Position numbers and translations under genes: made by a program | Notes under the pieces: generated by a model | Seen by the model: only the letters and a program-made list of their open reading frames with translations | Databases searched by the model: none | Told to the model about the DNA's origin: nothing | Shown here: positions 42,601-55,153 of the stretch, in pieces | Numbering within the stretch: position 1 is the stretch's first letter | Layout: every line of letters starts with the position of its first letter | Assembly (NCBI GenBank): GCA_964019055.1 | Contig: OZ025206.1 | Coordinates: 25,974,906-26,038,905 of the forward strand | From: Anthopleura xanthogrammica | Lineage: Eukaryota; Cnidaria; Anthozoa; Actiniaria; Actiniidae | Length of the DNA stretch: 64,000 bases | Reading direction: 5' to 3'

Positions 42601-45600
42601 TGCAACATGCAAGATGCAACAAGCAACAATGTATGGCGGGTAAAGAGATAAAGAGCTTGGGCTTCCTGTGGCTTAAGCAGGGACACTTATTCAATAATAT
42701 TATTCTCACCTGCATGATCTTCTGTAGTATGGCGGGTAAAGATATGTATCCCATCATGCTGTTCATGACGTGTCGAGTCAATTCTTTAAATGCTGAAAGG
42801 CCAAGAATATGCGCACGCATCAGAAAACACTGGTCATTAATATGAATAGCATGTGATCAACCGAACTCTCCAGGGGATGGGGGAGGGGGAGGGTAAAGGC
42901 GGACGGCGAAGGAGAGAGAGGGAGAGGATGGGGGAAACGGCTTCAGATATCTTTTTCAAAAAAACAATCTTTTCCCCTTTCATCCCTTCCCTTCCCCGAC
43001 CCTAACCATCCCTACTGACCCCTGTGGAGTCAGTGTTGGCCAATTTTCTATCATTCCTACCTTGGAAGTATTCGGTATTTGTATCCTGGCATTTTCGTTG
43101 TGGCGCCATGACGGACTCCAGTAAGGGAAACCATAATGCCTGTAGAGGATAACATAAGCCAATAATGAATAGGTGAATAACGTAACGAGTCACACACACG
43201 GCTAAAACTGAACAAAACATCTCAGTCTTGATCGTAAACCAGTTTCCAAATCAGGTTCGTAGCAGGGGGAGGGGGGAAAAGGTGGCCTTAAAAAGTGGAT
43301 TTCGTGGAAATCTTTCGATGCATTATTACATGCTGCTACATGAGCTAAATTCAGAAATGCCCGAGTGTTAACGCGATAAGAGCGAGTTAAAAAATCACGA
43401 ATCTATTCCCCATAATTGAGCTACTACATGTGTTAAATTCAGAAATGCCCGAGTGTTTTTTATGCGATACGAGCGAGTTAAAAAAATCACGAAATCTACT
43501 CCCAATTAAATTGGAGCCACCTTAAATGTAGTGGTAGTGAGTACGGAGTGTGTCGTATTCATAAACATTATATTACTCCGTTTCACGAAGTAAAATAAAG
43601 ATTTATTCTACAGAAAAAAGTAGCTGAATGAGCATACCTCGCGGTCATCTTCATCAAACCGGGCCGAGTTTCTCTGACATAATTGAGTTATGACCAACAT
43701 AACAGCCCAGATATCACTGAAACTCTTGCGCAACTCTGAGATAACCAAAGAAAAAGAAAAATCATTAATGTACAAGATAAGAGAAAAAGAAACTTTTCCT
43801 GGATTCATTTTGGGATTGAAAGTTGCACCCTTTACCATCCCTCCCATCACCAATCAGTGCTTTGTTGGCCATTTTTGAAAACAAACTAGAAGGATTAGAA
43901 AAAATTCGAGTTGTGCATGAGATGATGTGGAATCGACCTACGGACCTTGACCACGCTTCCTCCGTAAAATTTTTTTTTTCGATTTAGGGCAATAAATCCG
44001 TGAAGAAAGTATTAATTTAAAAAAAATAGCACTATTGACAACTCTTAAAACTGCAGTGTATGCGGGCTTAGCCTCAATTCTAAGATCGGAAAACAAAAGC
44101 AGAAATTAGAATAACAACAGAAGCAAGTCTTGGATTCGAGGCTAAGCCCGCATACACTGGAGTTTTAAGAGTCGTCAATTGAACAATAGAAACCATTTAG
44201 TACCATTCGTTTATAACTATTATTTATTTAGTTTTTTTAAATACTTTTTCACGGGTTTCCTGTTTGCAGTCTAACATAATTAGTAGCGCGGGACATTCAC
44301 AGTGGGGCTTGTTTAATGCAAAAATCAGCAGTTCACCTAGCGGAATATCTAGTTATGTACAAGAACAACTGACTTACCGTCATACTGATGGCCTTTCTCA
44401 TATCCAACTACGACAACTTTGACCTTTTCATTTAATGTCTACAGTGAATAAGCATAGTAGATTGATACTATATCCTACATATATGTGAGGGTAATACGCT
44501 ATTTATTAGCTAATATTCAAAAGTTCAAGGTAGTATAAAAACCACAGGGAGCCCAAGTTAGATAAAAGTAAAAGGTGAAAATAAAATCGGGAAAAAATCG
44601 CGTTTAATTATTTTTTTTTATTCCAGGTCAAGATAATGTCCTCTATAATACGATCGAGCAAAACAAAATTGGTAAAAAAATGCACTAGAACATTTTTTTT
44701 CGCGCGCGCCTTTGTTTTCCTATATAATTTCCCTATGGTATCCTATGTATGGATTTGGGTCAATATACTTTTACAAAGGCGCGCGCGAAAAAAATGTTCT
44801 AGTGCATTTTTTACCGATTTTTTTGCTCGTTCGTATTATAGAGGACATTATCTTGACCTGAATTTAAAAAAATTAATAAAACGCGATTTTTTTCCCGATT
44901 TTATTTTCATCTTTTACTTTTTTCTAAATTTGGCTCCCTGTGATAAAAACCTGAGGATTTGACAGGAGTACGAAAAAAGAACTCAGATATCTAGGAGCCT
45001 GACTGGCCATTATGCTTAAAGATTCCGTGCATACTTATAGCTAGACAAAGCAAACCTACTTGCAAGATTGGGGAATTGTGAATGATTTTGTACCCACCCT
45101 ATCCTGGTTATGGACACTTCAAGAAACCTTTAGCCTCCTACGCAGACGCTCTTAGGGTCGTCACGCAAGAGAAACGTTGCGTGACGACGTGACGACCCTA
45201 AGAACGTCTGCGAAGGAGGCTAAGAAACACTGGGAAGGGGTAACGACTGAACTATATGATAAATTCTCGGAAGTACATGACTACAGTGGGAGAAAACACT
45301 GGTAATCTTGATGGGGAGTTATAGGAAGAAAAAGAAATAAAAAGGAAGGAAGGAAGGAAGGAAGGAAGGAAGGAAGGAAATTGGCTCTTTCCAAAATTGA
45401 CCGTCGCCTTGGCGATACAAAGTCAAGCGAAAATGCTTAGGGGTAAGAAGAAAAACATATGGATATCCTTAACTCTCATCCGTAGGAAAGTATTAAATCA
45501 GTATAAAGTAAATGATGCTATGTAGAAAATCTTTACCTCCAAAAGAAGCTGAAAAGCACCATGTACGTCGCCTGCTTTTTCTAGTAAATAGGCTGTGGCA

Positions 45601-48600
45601 TAAGTGAAGCCATATCCGCGAACAATCTGAAGAAAGAAACACAGACAGAGCTTTACTGTCATGGTGACACTCAACACAGTATGTCTCTTTATTTTTTTCT
45701 AAGCCAAAGAGAGATTTTTTCGTTTGATAAGTAGTAATTGTTCAAAATATATTCCACTTTCCCAAAATATATTCCCCTATTGTTGAGAACTGTGTGTGTG
45801 AGAGACAGAGAGACAGAGAGACAGAGAGACAGAGAGACAGAGAGACAGAGAGACAGAGAGACAGAGAGACAGAGAGACAGAGAGACAGAGAGACAGAGAG
45901 ACAGAGAGACAGAGAGACAGAGAGACAGAGAGACAGATAGACAAAGAGTACACACTTACGGACAGTGTTTCTTCAATGCGATAGTTATCACTTGCGCGTA
46001 GGTAGCTGAACACAGCATGGTCTAGTTCAAACTGACACATCAGTTCGATGTACTTCTCGTGTACTTCAACGTCTGGTGTATGTTCCATTCGAGAAACAGG
46101 CGACCTGATGGGAATGGAAGGAGAAATAAGAATGGGAAAAAGAGTAGTCATTGCTGTGGGGAAAAAATGTAGAAAATTGAATGAAGTAGGACGAAAATGG
46201 AGCGAGGAGAGGAGAGAAGCGAAGAGAAAAGGAAAATGAAGAACAGGAAAAGAAAGAAAAGTAATGAAATAGAAGAAAATAGGAAAGATAGAAAAGGAAA
46301 GGACAGCGAAGGGCAGAAAAGGGCAGGGCGGGGCAGGGCAGAAAAAGGCAGGGCAGAAAAGGGCAGGGCAGAAAAGGGCAGAAAAGGGCAGGGCGGGGCA
46401 GGGCAGAAAAGGGCAGGGCAGAAAAGGGCAGGGCAGAAAAGGGCAGGGCGGGGTAGGGCAGAAAAGGGCAGGGCTGGGCAGGGCGGGGCAGATGGGAAGG
46501 TCAGGGCAGGGCAGGGCAGGGTAGTATAGATCAAAAGCAGGGCAGGAATCAAATATTACAGGTACAAAAAATGAAAAGATCATTATTTGTTATTTAGGAA
46601 TTTAAGTAACCGGTTACCTGCTGTCAAATACTCCCTTTAAGAACTCATACTGCACCTTCGGTTGTTCCTACATTACGGTATAAAACCAAAGTAAGCTAAA
46701 GTAGACCAAAATCACCATTTATAGGCAAAGTAAAGCTACAATCTACTGTACATGTCTTACCTCAAGGCTGTTTACAACGCTTGTGAGAGTATCAGGAAAG
46801 TGGACAAGAACAAGGTTTGCCATTTGCCAACAGCTGATAGACACAAGGTCCTAGAAATAAAATTATAATCGCTTAGTTTGACAAAAACCCTAATTGGCCG
46901 GCTAACGCTTTCTACGTTTCCACCCAAAACCTCTGGGAATAAGATTCTTTGTCTATTGTATTTCGATATCACGTGGGAAACTTTTAGGTCTATGGAAGGC
47001 GACTGGACATGTAAATATGTAGCACATCATTACTAGAAAAAATATCCCTTGAGAAATCATATGGTTTTGCAGAAAAGGTGAAAAAATATATTCGGAAAAA
47101 GTTATAACCATAATATTCTAGTAGTCAGTATGGCTGAAATACGGCCCTGGATCATACCAGCTGAGTTGATCGCCTTCCCCGAAAGGAATTATTGGTCACT
47201 ATTTTTGGTTAGAATTTTTCGAGTATACAATGTAGACTTTTCTTGTTGATTGAAATATAATTCCGCCATGAGTTCCACTAGCGTTTACGATTAATTTAAA
47301 GAAGGAAGAACTCGTATTTCATAAATTCTCTTGGCAGAATAATGGGAAATGCTAATCAAAATACAATGTCGAATCCTCAATTCTGATTGGTTGACCTTGA
47401 GTTTGTTCTGAAGGTCAACTCAGCTGGTAAGATGTGGGCATTTCGTTGAAGACTGTTGGTGTTGTATCCCAGGAGAATTAGAAATTAAAAACAGCAGCAT
47501 TTATTTCCAGACTTTACCTGAAGGCTATTGAGAGCTGCTCCCTTCACTTCTTCTCTCTCGAGGTCCGTATAAACATCGTCTGTCATGACGCTCTTGATGT
47601 ATCTAAAGGCCTGGTCCTAATAGCAATAAAAACACCTCCATAAGACCGACCGGTCGAACTAGCCCATGTTTACATCACAAAACAGCTCATGACGAGAACC
47701 TTTCCAAACGACCCGGTCCAATGTAATCGTTTTAAATCCACAAACAATAAACATTTCCTCAGACACAAAACGTTTAGGAACCTCCATAAGACCGACCGGT
47801 CGAACCAATCTAATATCTAGAACGTCTCGGAAACGACCGGTCGGTCCAATGTTTTCATTTGACATTCTCAGACAACAAACACTTCCTCAGACAATGAAAA
47901 ACGTTTAGGAATCTCCATAAGACCGACTGGTCGAACCAATCCAATGACTAGAACTTCTCCAAAACGACCGGTCGGTCCAGTGTTTTCATTTGACATTCTC
48001 AGACAACAAACATTTCCTCAAAAGGTTTGGTGACATATGATCGACCGGTCGGTTCAGAGCCCATATCGGTTTACCTTTCTCGAGGAATCTCTGAAGTAAC
48101 AAGTTAAAACCTTAGCGAATTGTCTCTTCCTTTCGTACAGCATCTCGCAAACACGATAACTGAAAGAAAGAAGCAGAAATAATGATAAATAGGTACGTTA
48201 CCGAGTCTTCCTAGCGAAGGTATTACTATAAGTATAGGACATACTCCACACTCACTACCACTACATTTAACATAGACCCCTTGCAGCACGTCGGAATGCA
48301 GCTCAATTTGGAGGAAAAAACAATAGGTTCCAATTCTCGGGAGATTAAAATTGTTTTGCTTTGTCCTCCAAATTGAGTTGCTTCGACGTCACGTCCAAGG
48401 GGGTCTATTCTATGCATACAGTTTTCAGCTCACATATTCGTTTTTGAGGAGGGAGAAAAACCCCGTGGCAAGGAAGAGAACAACACATCAAACAAACGCT
48501 ATTCATGCGGCGTCCGCATCGAACTGTCGAACTGAACCCACGAGTAGAGTTGCTTGTTGGTTCTTTCCTGTGTTTCGAGGGTGTTCCCCCGGCTTCTTTA

Positions 48601-51600
48601 ATTTTCCTCAAAAATTTCAAAAACCCCAAAACTCCAGTTCAGAAAAGGAACGAAGACCCGACGTAATTTAGCTGCAGAACCCACTGCAGAGTTAACCTCA
48701 TAAAACGAACTCTATCTATCATAACAGTACAGGAGGCATTTTCGACTGAACTTACAATCTTGCATTCTCAGCTAACACAAGTATTCTCTCGTCGTCAAAC
48801 TGCCTTAGACCACCAGCAACTAACAACTCTAGAATAGCCTGCGATAAGAAAATACGACATCATTAAGGAGTACGAAAAAGGGGTAATTTCGCCAGGCTCT
48901 AACCACAGGGAGCCCAATTAAGATAAAAGTTATGTATCTCGGTTTGAACTTGCCACCCTTGTAAGGGCGGTTCTAAGGGTGGTTAGGGGGTTCATATTTT
49001 TGTTTCTGATTCGGCTGCTAAAACCACCCTCGCTTTATTTTTTGGCTCAGCGGTTCAGCAGTCGAAATCCCCTCACCAAAATAGCGTCTATTTCGACCCC
49101 TATAAAACAGTCCCACCATGATGCAATGTAATGCAAACTCGAACCAGTTTTTTCCTCAAAACTCGGAACGGCTAATACGATGATCTTTTGGATCTTACCA
49201 TCATAGTAGAAATACTGTTTTTTCCAGCTGAGCAGTGGACTAGTTCACTCACCTGTTGTCGCTCTTCGTGTCTAGCGTCATCATCAGGATTTGCCAGGTA
49301 CTCCAATACCTTACGACAGAAAACATGATCAGATAAGTTAAGTCGTAATGTCGTACCATGTGCGTGTTGTAAGGTATTACCGTATGTTTCCCACTCCACA
49401 CTACAAAAACTGCTCTATAAAATGACAAGTAGTTCGAAATGGGAAAACACTACGACCAAGCTAAATGAGGTCTATTGTCTAACCTCCATTGACCATTGAT
49501 CCTCTGAATATTTTAATAAAAAGAATAGAAAAGAAAAGAAAAGAATACAGTTCTTATAATAAAGAATAAAGTATTTTTATCGTCATCAAAGGATATAAAC
49601 CATATATTACCTGTTCAAACAAAACCTTGTTGACATGGATGGTGTTTTCGTGTTTGGCCATCTGACGAGCCAAGAATGTAAACAGACTTCCAACTTGGCT
49701 GGGCTAAAGAAAAAAAATTGAGAAAGTTAGGTTAGGATTATTGGTTCGTACATTAAACCGGTTTGCCATGTTACTATGGCATATGGACAGAAAGGACCCC
49801 ATCGCCATAAATATAGAAATAAGCCATGATGGTTGCCAATGATTCAGCCCTCCCCCTTCCTCCCACGGAAAAATTGTTCACTAAAGTGAATTAATTACTA
49901 CTATCCTGTAAAATCGTGATAATCTGTATTTATTTCCGTAACGGTAGAAGAGAAAATTAATTCTGATGGGTGGCTACGGCGCTGTCTCTCACTGCTGAGT
50001 TAATATCGTATTAACTCGAATAAGCGCCGCCCCCGAATAAGCGCCGCCCCGAATAAGCGCCGCCCTCGAATAAGCGCCGCATTTGAAGCGCGAAAAATGT
50101 AATGCGCGCCGCGGCGCTTATTCGGGTAAATACGGTAGTTCACGCCTGGGTTCGCGGGTTCGATTCTTGACTGAACTGCATATGTGAATTGAGTTTGTTT
50201 GATGGGTTATTTCTCTGTGGTCAAAGGCCGCACGTTAGCTATTAATAATAATTATAATAATTTATTACTTGTATGAAGGCGCAAATTCGCATTTGGATAT
50301 GATCAAATGCGCCTAAAATATTACATTCTATTGAAATAATAAAATAAATAAATTAATAAAATATGTTAATATGTAACTTTGTAAACTATGTAACTATTGT
50401 CCTACTTACAGAAAATCCAGTACCTTGTACCATGATCTGTAGTAATATATTAACCACATATTGACGACCCGAGGTATTGTCTTCTCCTCTGTTCAACAGT
50501 ATAATTATGTAAGAAAAAAAAATGAGTGAAAACCAACTAAAATAGCATTTTCGTCACATCTATACTCAAATGCAAAATCATTGTCGGGTGCAAAACATAG
50601 AACACAGTAGCTGCGACTGAAATAGTAGAACCATAGAATAAGCCTATTCACAGTTTAAGAATCGTTATCAGTGCGCATGCGATTTTATCCCGAATTTCTC
50701 ACCTTCTTTTGTTTAATGAAAAACAAAAGAAGGTTTAAACAAAAGGTGAGAAATTCGGGATAAAATCGCATGCGCATTAAAAACGATTCTTAAACTGTGA
50801 ATAGGCTTATAAGAACTAGTCAATACAATTTGTGGAATGTTCATAGATTGTTGCACTGAAACAAACCATGGAGGCTTTTAACACGTTTCATATCGACTGT
50901 GTATCTCAAATGAATACATCAGAGAATAATTATGTAATTTCCACCCAGAATGCCCTTTGGTCTCAGCTTCTATGTTCTGTGTTTTGACCCCGACAATGAT
51001 TTTGCAATGGAGTGAATACAGAAATCGCCAACTCTAGTTAGTCTAGTTGGTACCGGGGTTCGTTTAACCCCCCCCCCCCCCCCCCCCCACCCATCCAAAA
51101 TGAGTTAGGACATGGCGTAAGATCAATGACAACCCCTTTAGCCCTTTTGTTAGCTTCCTCCAAGATGGCGGATATGAGCAGTAGTTCAAACTGTTAATAA
51201 ACCTTTTCCAATCTACTTTACCACTTACCGGAAATCATTGTCGAACTCTTTCTCCTCGAATGCCTAAAAAGAAAAGATCAAGATGCTTAAACCCCCGATT
51301 TTACGGTGGGGATATTACGGTGGCAATGATCGATAACAGGGATATTCTTTCTTACCAAGGACAGAACGTTCAAGAACTCTTGCGTGTCGAACTCTAGTAG
51401 TATCCTCAGATATGGATAAGAACGCTCAGCTGAAATATCAAAGATGGACAAACAATGTCATTAGGTAAACTAATAATGAAGACAGCGATCACGGATCAAA
51501 ACAGATGCCTCCCGGTGGCTCAGTTGGTTGAGCAATGATCGGTCTGTTGTGCGGGAGGTCTTTGGTTTAATATAGCCTCGGCCAGACCAACACTCAGGGT

Positions 51601-52590
51601 ATCACATCTATCTGAGTAGAAGGGGCTACCTTTGCTAAATATCCGCAAATAACTAGGCCTGCGCCAAAGCTTGGATGACCACGATCAGGGGCGGCGGAAC
51701 GAACTAAAGTGGAGCGAGAGGGGGGGGGGGGGGGGCAAAAATCCCCAAAATCACCGAAGAAAAAAGGGGGGAGTAGCCTACTTGCCAATCAAAGGATTTT
51801 GTGGGGGGTCAGGCCCCCTAAAAAATTATTGGGGGGCACCGCTTCCGCCGCCCATGACGATGTAAGTCGCGTCTTACTTTATTTCAAACTTACTTTCAAA
51901 CGCATCCCTTGTGTGAACTGCTGTTATACAGTTGAAGACCTGCAGAGTTTGGATGTTACATTAAGTCATCGCACTGCCCAGGGACAAAAGAGAGGGAAAG
52001 GAGGGAGAACAGGAAGAGAAGAAAAGGAAAAGGAAAACAAGAAGGAAGCTAGAAATTCACACAAGCTTCATACAAACACAGTACCAGTAATTCATGAATG
52101 CAGAATGGTGTACAAAACAACTGTCCAATTCTCAGAAGATTGAAATTATTTTGTTTTGTCCTCTAAATTGAGCTGCTTTTTGCGTCTCGTGACTGAAAGG
52201 GGTCTATCGTTTCCCCGATCCATCCTCACAACAACTATACAACAACTGCTCTCTATTCTTTCATATCGATGAAAAAATACCTGTTTTTTCACCATCGTGA
52301 CAATGTCTTCAGGAATCTCGCCCAGTGGATATGATCGTCCCGCTAAGCTACAACTGATATACACCAACATCTTGTACCCTAATGCTTGATCAAATTCTGA
52401 GGGACAACCATACAGCAAATGTAGTTGTGAGTTATGTTAAGTGTGATGAATCTGAGTTGTACTACGTACCTGATAGCTGTTTGCCAGAGTTAAGAGCACT
52501 GCGAAGAACACCAAGCAGCTCCTGTTTGGGATGAAAGAATGTAAATATTCAATATGAACAGTCAATGAACGATTTCTTAGAGAAACGAAA

Positions 52591-52674
<84 letters not shown>

Positions 52675-55008
52675 AAAGAAAGAAAGAAAATACAAAAAAA
52701 AAACACATATACTGTTCGCTCGACCAAAATTTTGTACAAGGTTACAACTTTCATGCCACACAGATTTACCAAGTAAAAAGATGATGGTTTAATGATAGTA
52801 CAACCAAGTACTTAGTACTTAATATAATAAATATCCTGACCTCTAGTGGCGTGGTGTAATCTCTCATTCCACGATTGTAAACATACAATATAGCATCATA
52901 TAAACAATGCGACCAACACAGCTTCACCATCTGAAATAACAAAAAGAAAATATTACTCTTTTTGCAAAGGAGGAACGAACGCCAAGCTAAATAGTATGAA
53001 TAGACCCCTCTAACGTGACGACAAACCAGCTCAATTTGGAGGACAAAACAAAAGAATTTCAATCTCCTGAGAATTTGAGCATATTGTTTTGTCCTCCGAA
53101 TTGAGCTGCATTGCGACGTTCTGCATGGGGTCTATATCATCCATATCGCCGATACATTACATAAGAATATTTTTCAGAGATTTTAAAGTATCAATAAAAG
53201 TACCTGGTGTATATCGAGGTTGGTCACATCCAGATGTAATAAACACGACTCTACTTCCTTCACTTTACCCAGGTTTTGATAGTGTTCTGGTAAAATACCA
53301 AATAGATTGGCCTATTAAAAATGCTGCATTCTGATTGGCTAATAGTCCCCATCACATGCCCCTGCGCTATCTTGAAAGGTAGCCGTGCCTTTGCATTGAA
53401 GCGAGACAAACGGTGAGCTTGCAATGATAGAGACCTTTTTTAATACCTTGGATAATTATTCACATGTCTCTATCATTGCGAAGTCACCTTTTGTCTCGCT
53501 TCAATGCAAAGGCATGGCGAACTTTCAAGATGGCGAGGGAACTTTGAAGGGGACTATAACTACTATTGAGGTTTTGCACCATCACGTTGAATGGCAGCCA
53601 TGTTGGATGACAGGACAATCCACATTTATGTGTCTTCTCATGTACAAACGTTAAACAAAGTAACGATACTGTAGGGAATGACACGTGGTCTGTAATGGGA
53701 CAACAAACCGCCCAAGGTAAAAAGGTAGATATTACCCAATTCACTTACCAATGAAGTCTTTCATTACGATAGCACTAAGTGAAGTAAGTCTGTAACGAAA
53801 ATGTGATTTTATTAAGGCCATGTTATGTAGTGAAGCTTTTGTCTGAACTTGTGGGGGTCAGTCAACTCTGTGGACTCAAGTTTGATTCTTTGACTGGCTA
53901 TCACATGTGAGTAGAGTTTGTTGTGTCTCCTCTCTCTTGATTGGAGGTTTTTTCTCTAGGTTCTCCGGTTTTCCTCGCTATCCACCACTTTCACATTCCC
54001 ATAATACTTTGCGTTTTGGGGGGGCAACAATAGCAAAAAATATTTGAAAATTCAAAACTCTTCTTGTAGATGCTGAGTATGTTTGCTATTATCATTGAAA
54101 AATCCAGTATCAGTTTAATCAGAGTTAATTCATTCCACACGCATTCCACACGCATGGGAGAATGAAACGTTTGGTGTTACAGACAATGTATGGACTTACT
54201 AAGAAATGTCATGACTTTTACTCATAAAGCGGTCCGAATTTCTTTCTTTCTGGTTTTTGTAAATTCTGATAGAATCTATCATAGATGCATGAGTGTTTTT
54301 AGATGTTTTCTCCTCAATTATTATTTATCTTCATGGTAATATTTACGATTTTTTCTCGTATTTGCCCCACAAAAACGCAAAGCATTATGGGAATGTGAAA
54401 GTGGTGAATGCAAAACCTAACATGCACGCTAATTTCAATTTGATCCGAAAGTTAGCCGTGCCTTGACTTTGATTAGCCCAGAATTTGTTTCAGGGTTCAA
54501 TCTGTGAGGTAACCATGCCTTGACTTTGATCAGCCCAGAGGTTGTTTGAGGATTGGATAAAAATTTAAGTATGATAATTAAATTTTAAAATGAGAAAAGA
54601 ACTTAGAATGGTATTATCTATGAGTATTGTAGCAAATGAATGCTTACTTGTCATTCAAGATGTATGGCTCAAGACTTTCGAGGAAGGTTATTTTGCCCAA
54701 GGAATGTTCACAGAATTTGTAGTAGATATCTCTAAACAGAAGATCCCTGGAAGACAGAAGAAGTGTTAGAGCAGATAATATTTGTGATGAAAATGATAAT
54801 AATGATGAATAAGATGGTGATGATTGATGATGATGATGGTATTGATGGTGATGATGATGGTATTGATGATGATGAAAATGATGATGATTGATGATGATGA
54901 TGATATTGATGATGATGATATTGATGATGATGATGATGATATTGATGATGATGATGATGATGATATTGATGATGATGATATTGATGATGATATTGATGAT
55001 GATGATAT

Positions 55009-55039
<31 letters not shown>

Positions 55040-55068
55040 ATTGATGATGATGATGATGATGATGATAT

Positions 55069-55153
<85 letters not shown>

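Noticed and set aside
46148..46583. Proline/cysteine-rich secreted protein ORFs on the minus strand
   Set aside because: They are GGGCAG minisatellite translation overlapping a real VPS8 exon in another frame.
47632..48060. CRISPR-like or attachment-site array
   Set aside because: Whole units are repeated, not short repeats with unique spacers; it lies in an animal gene intron.
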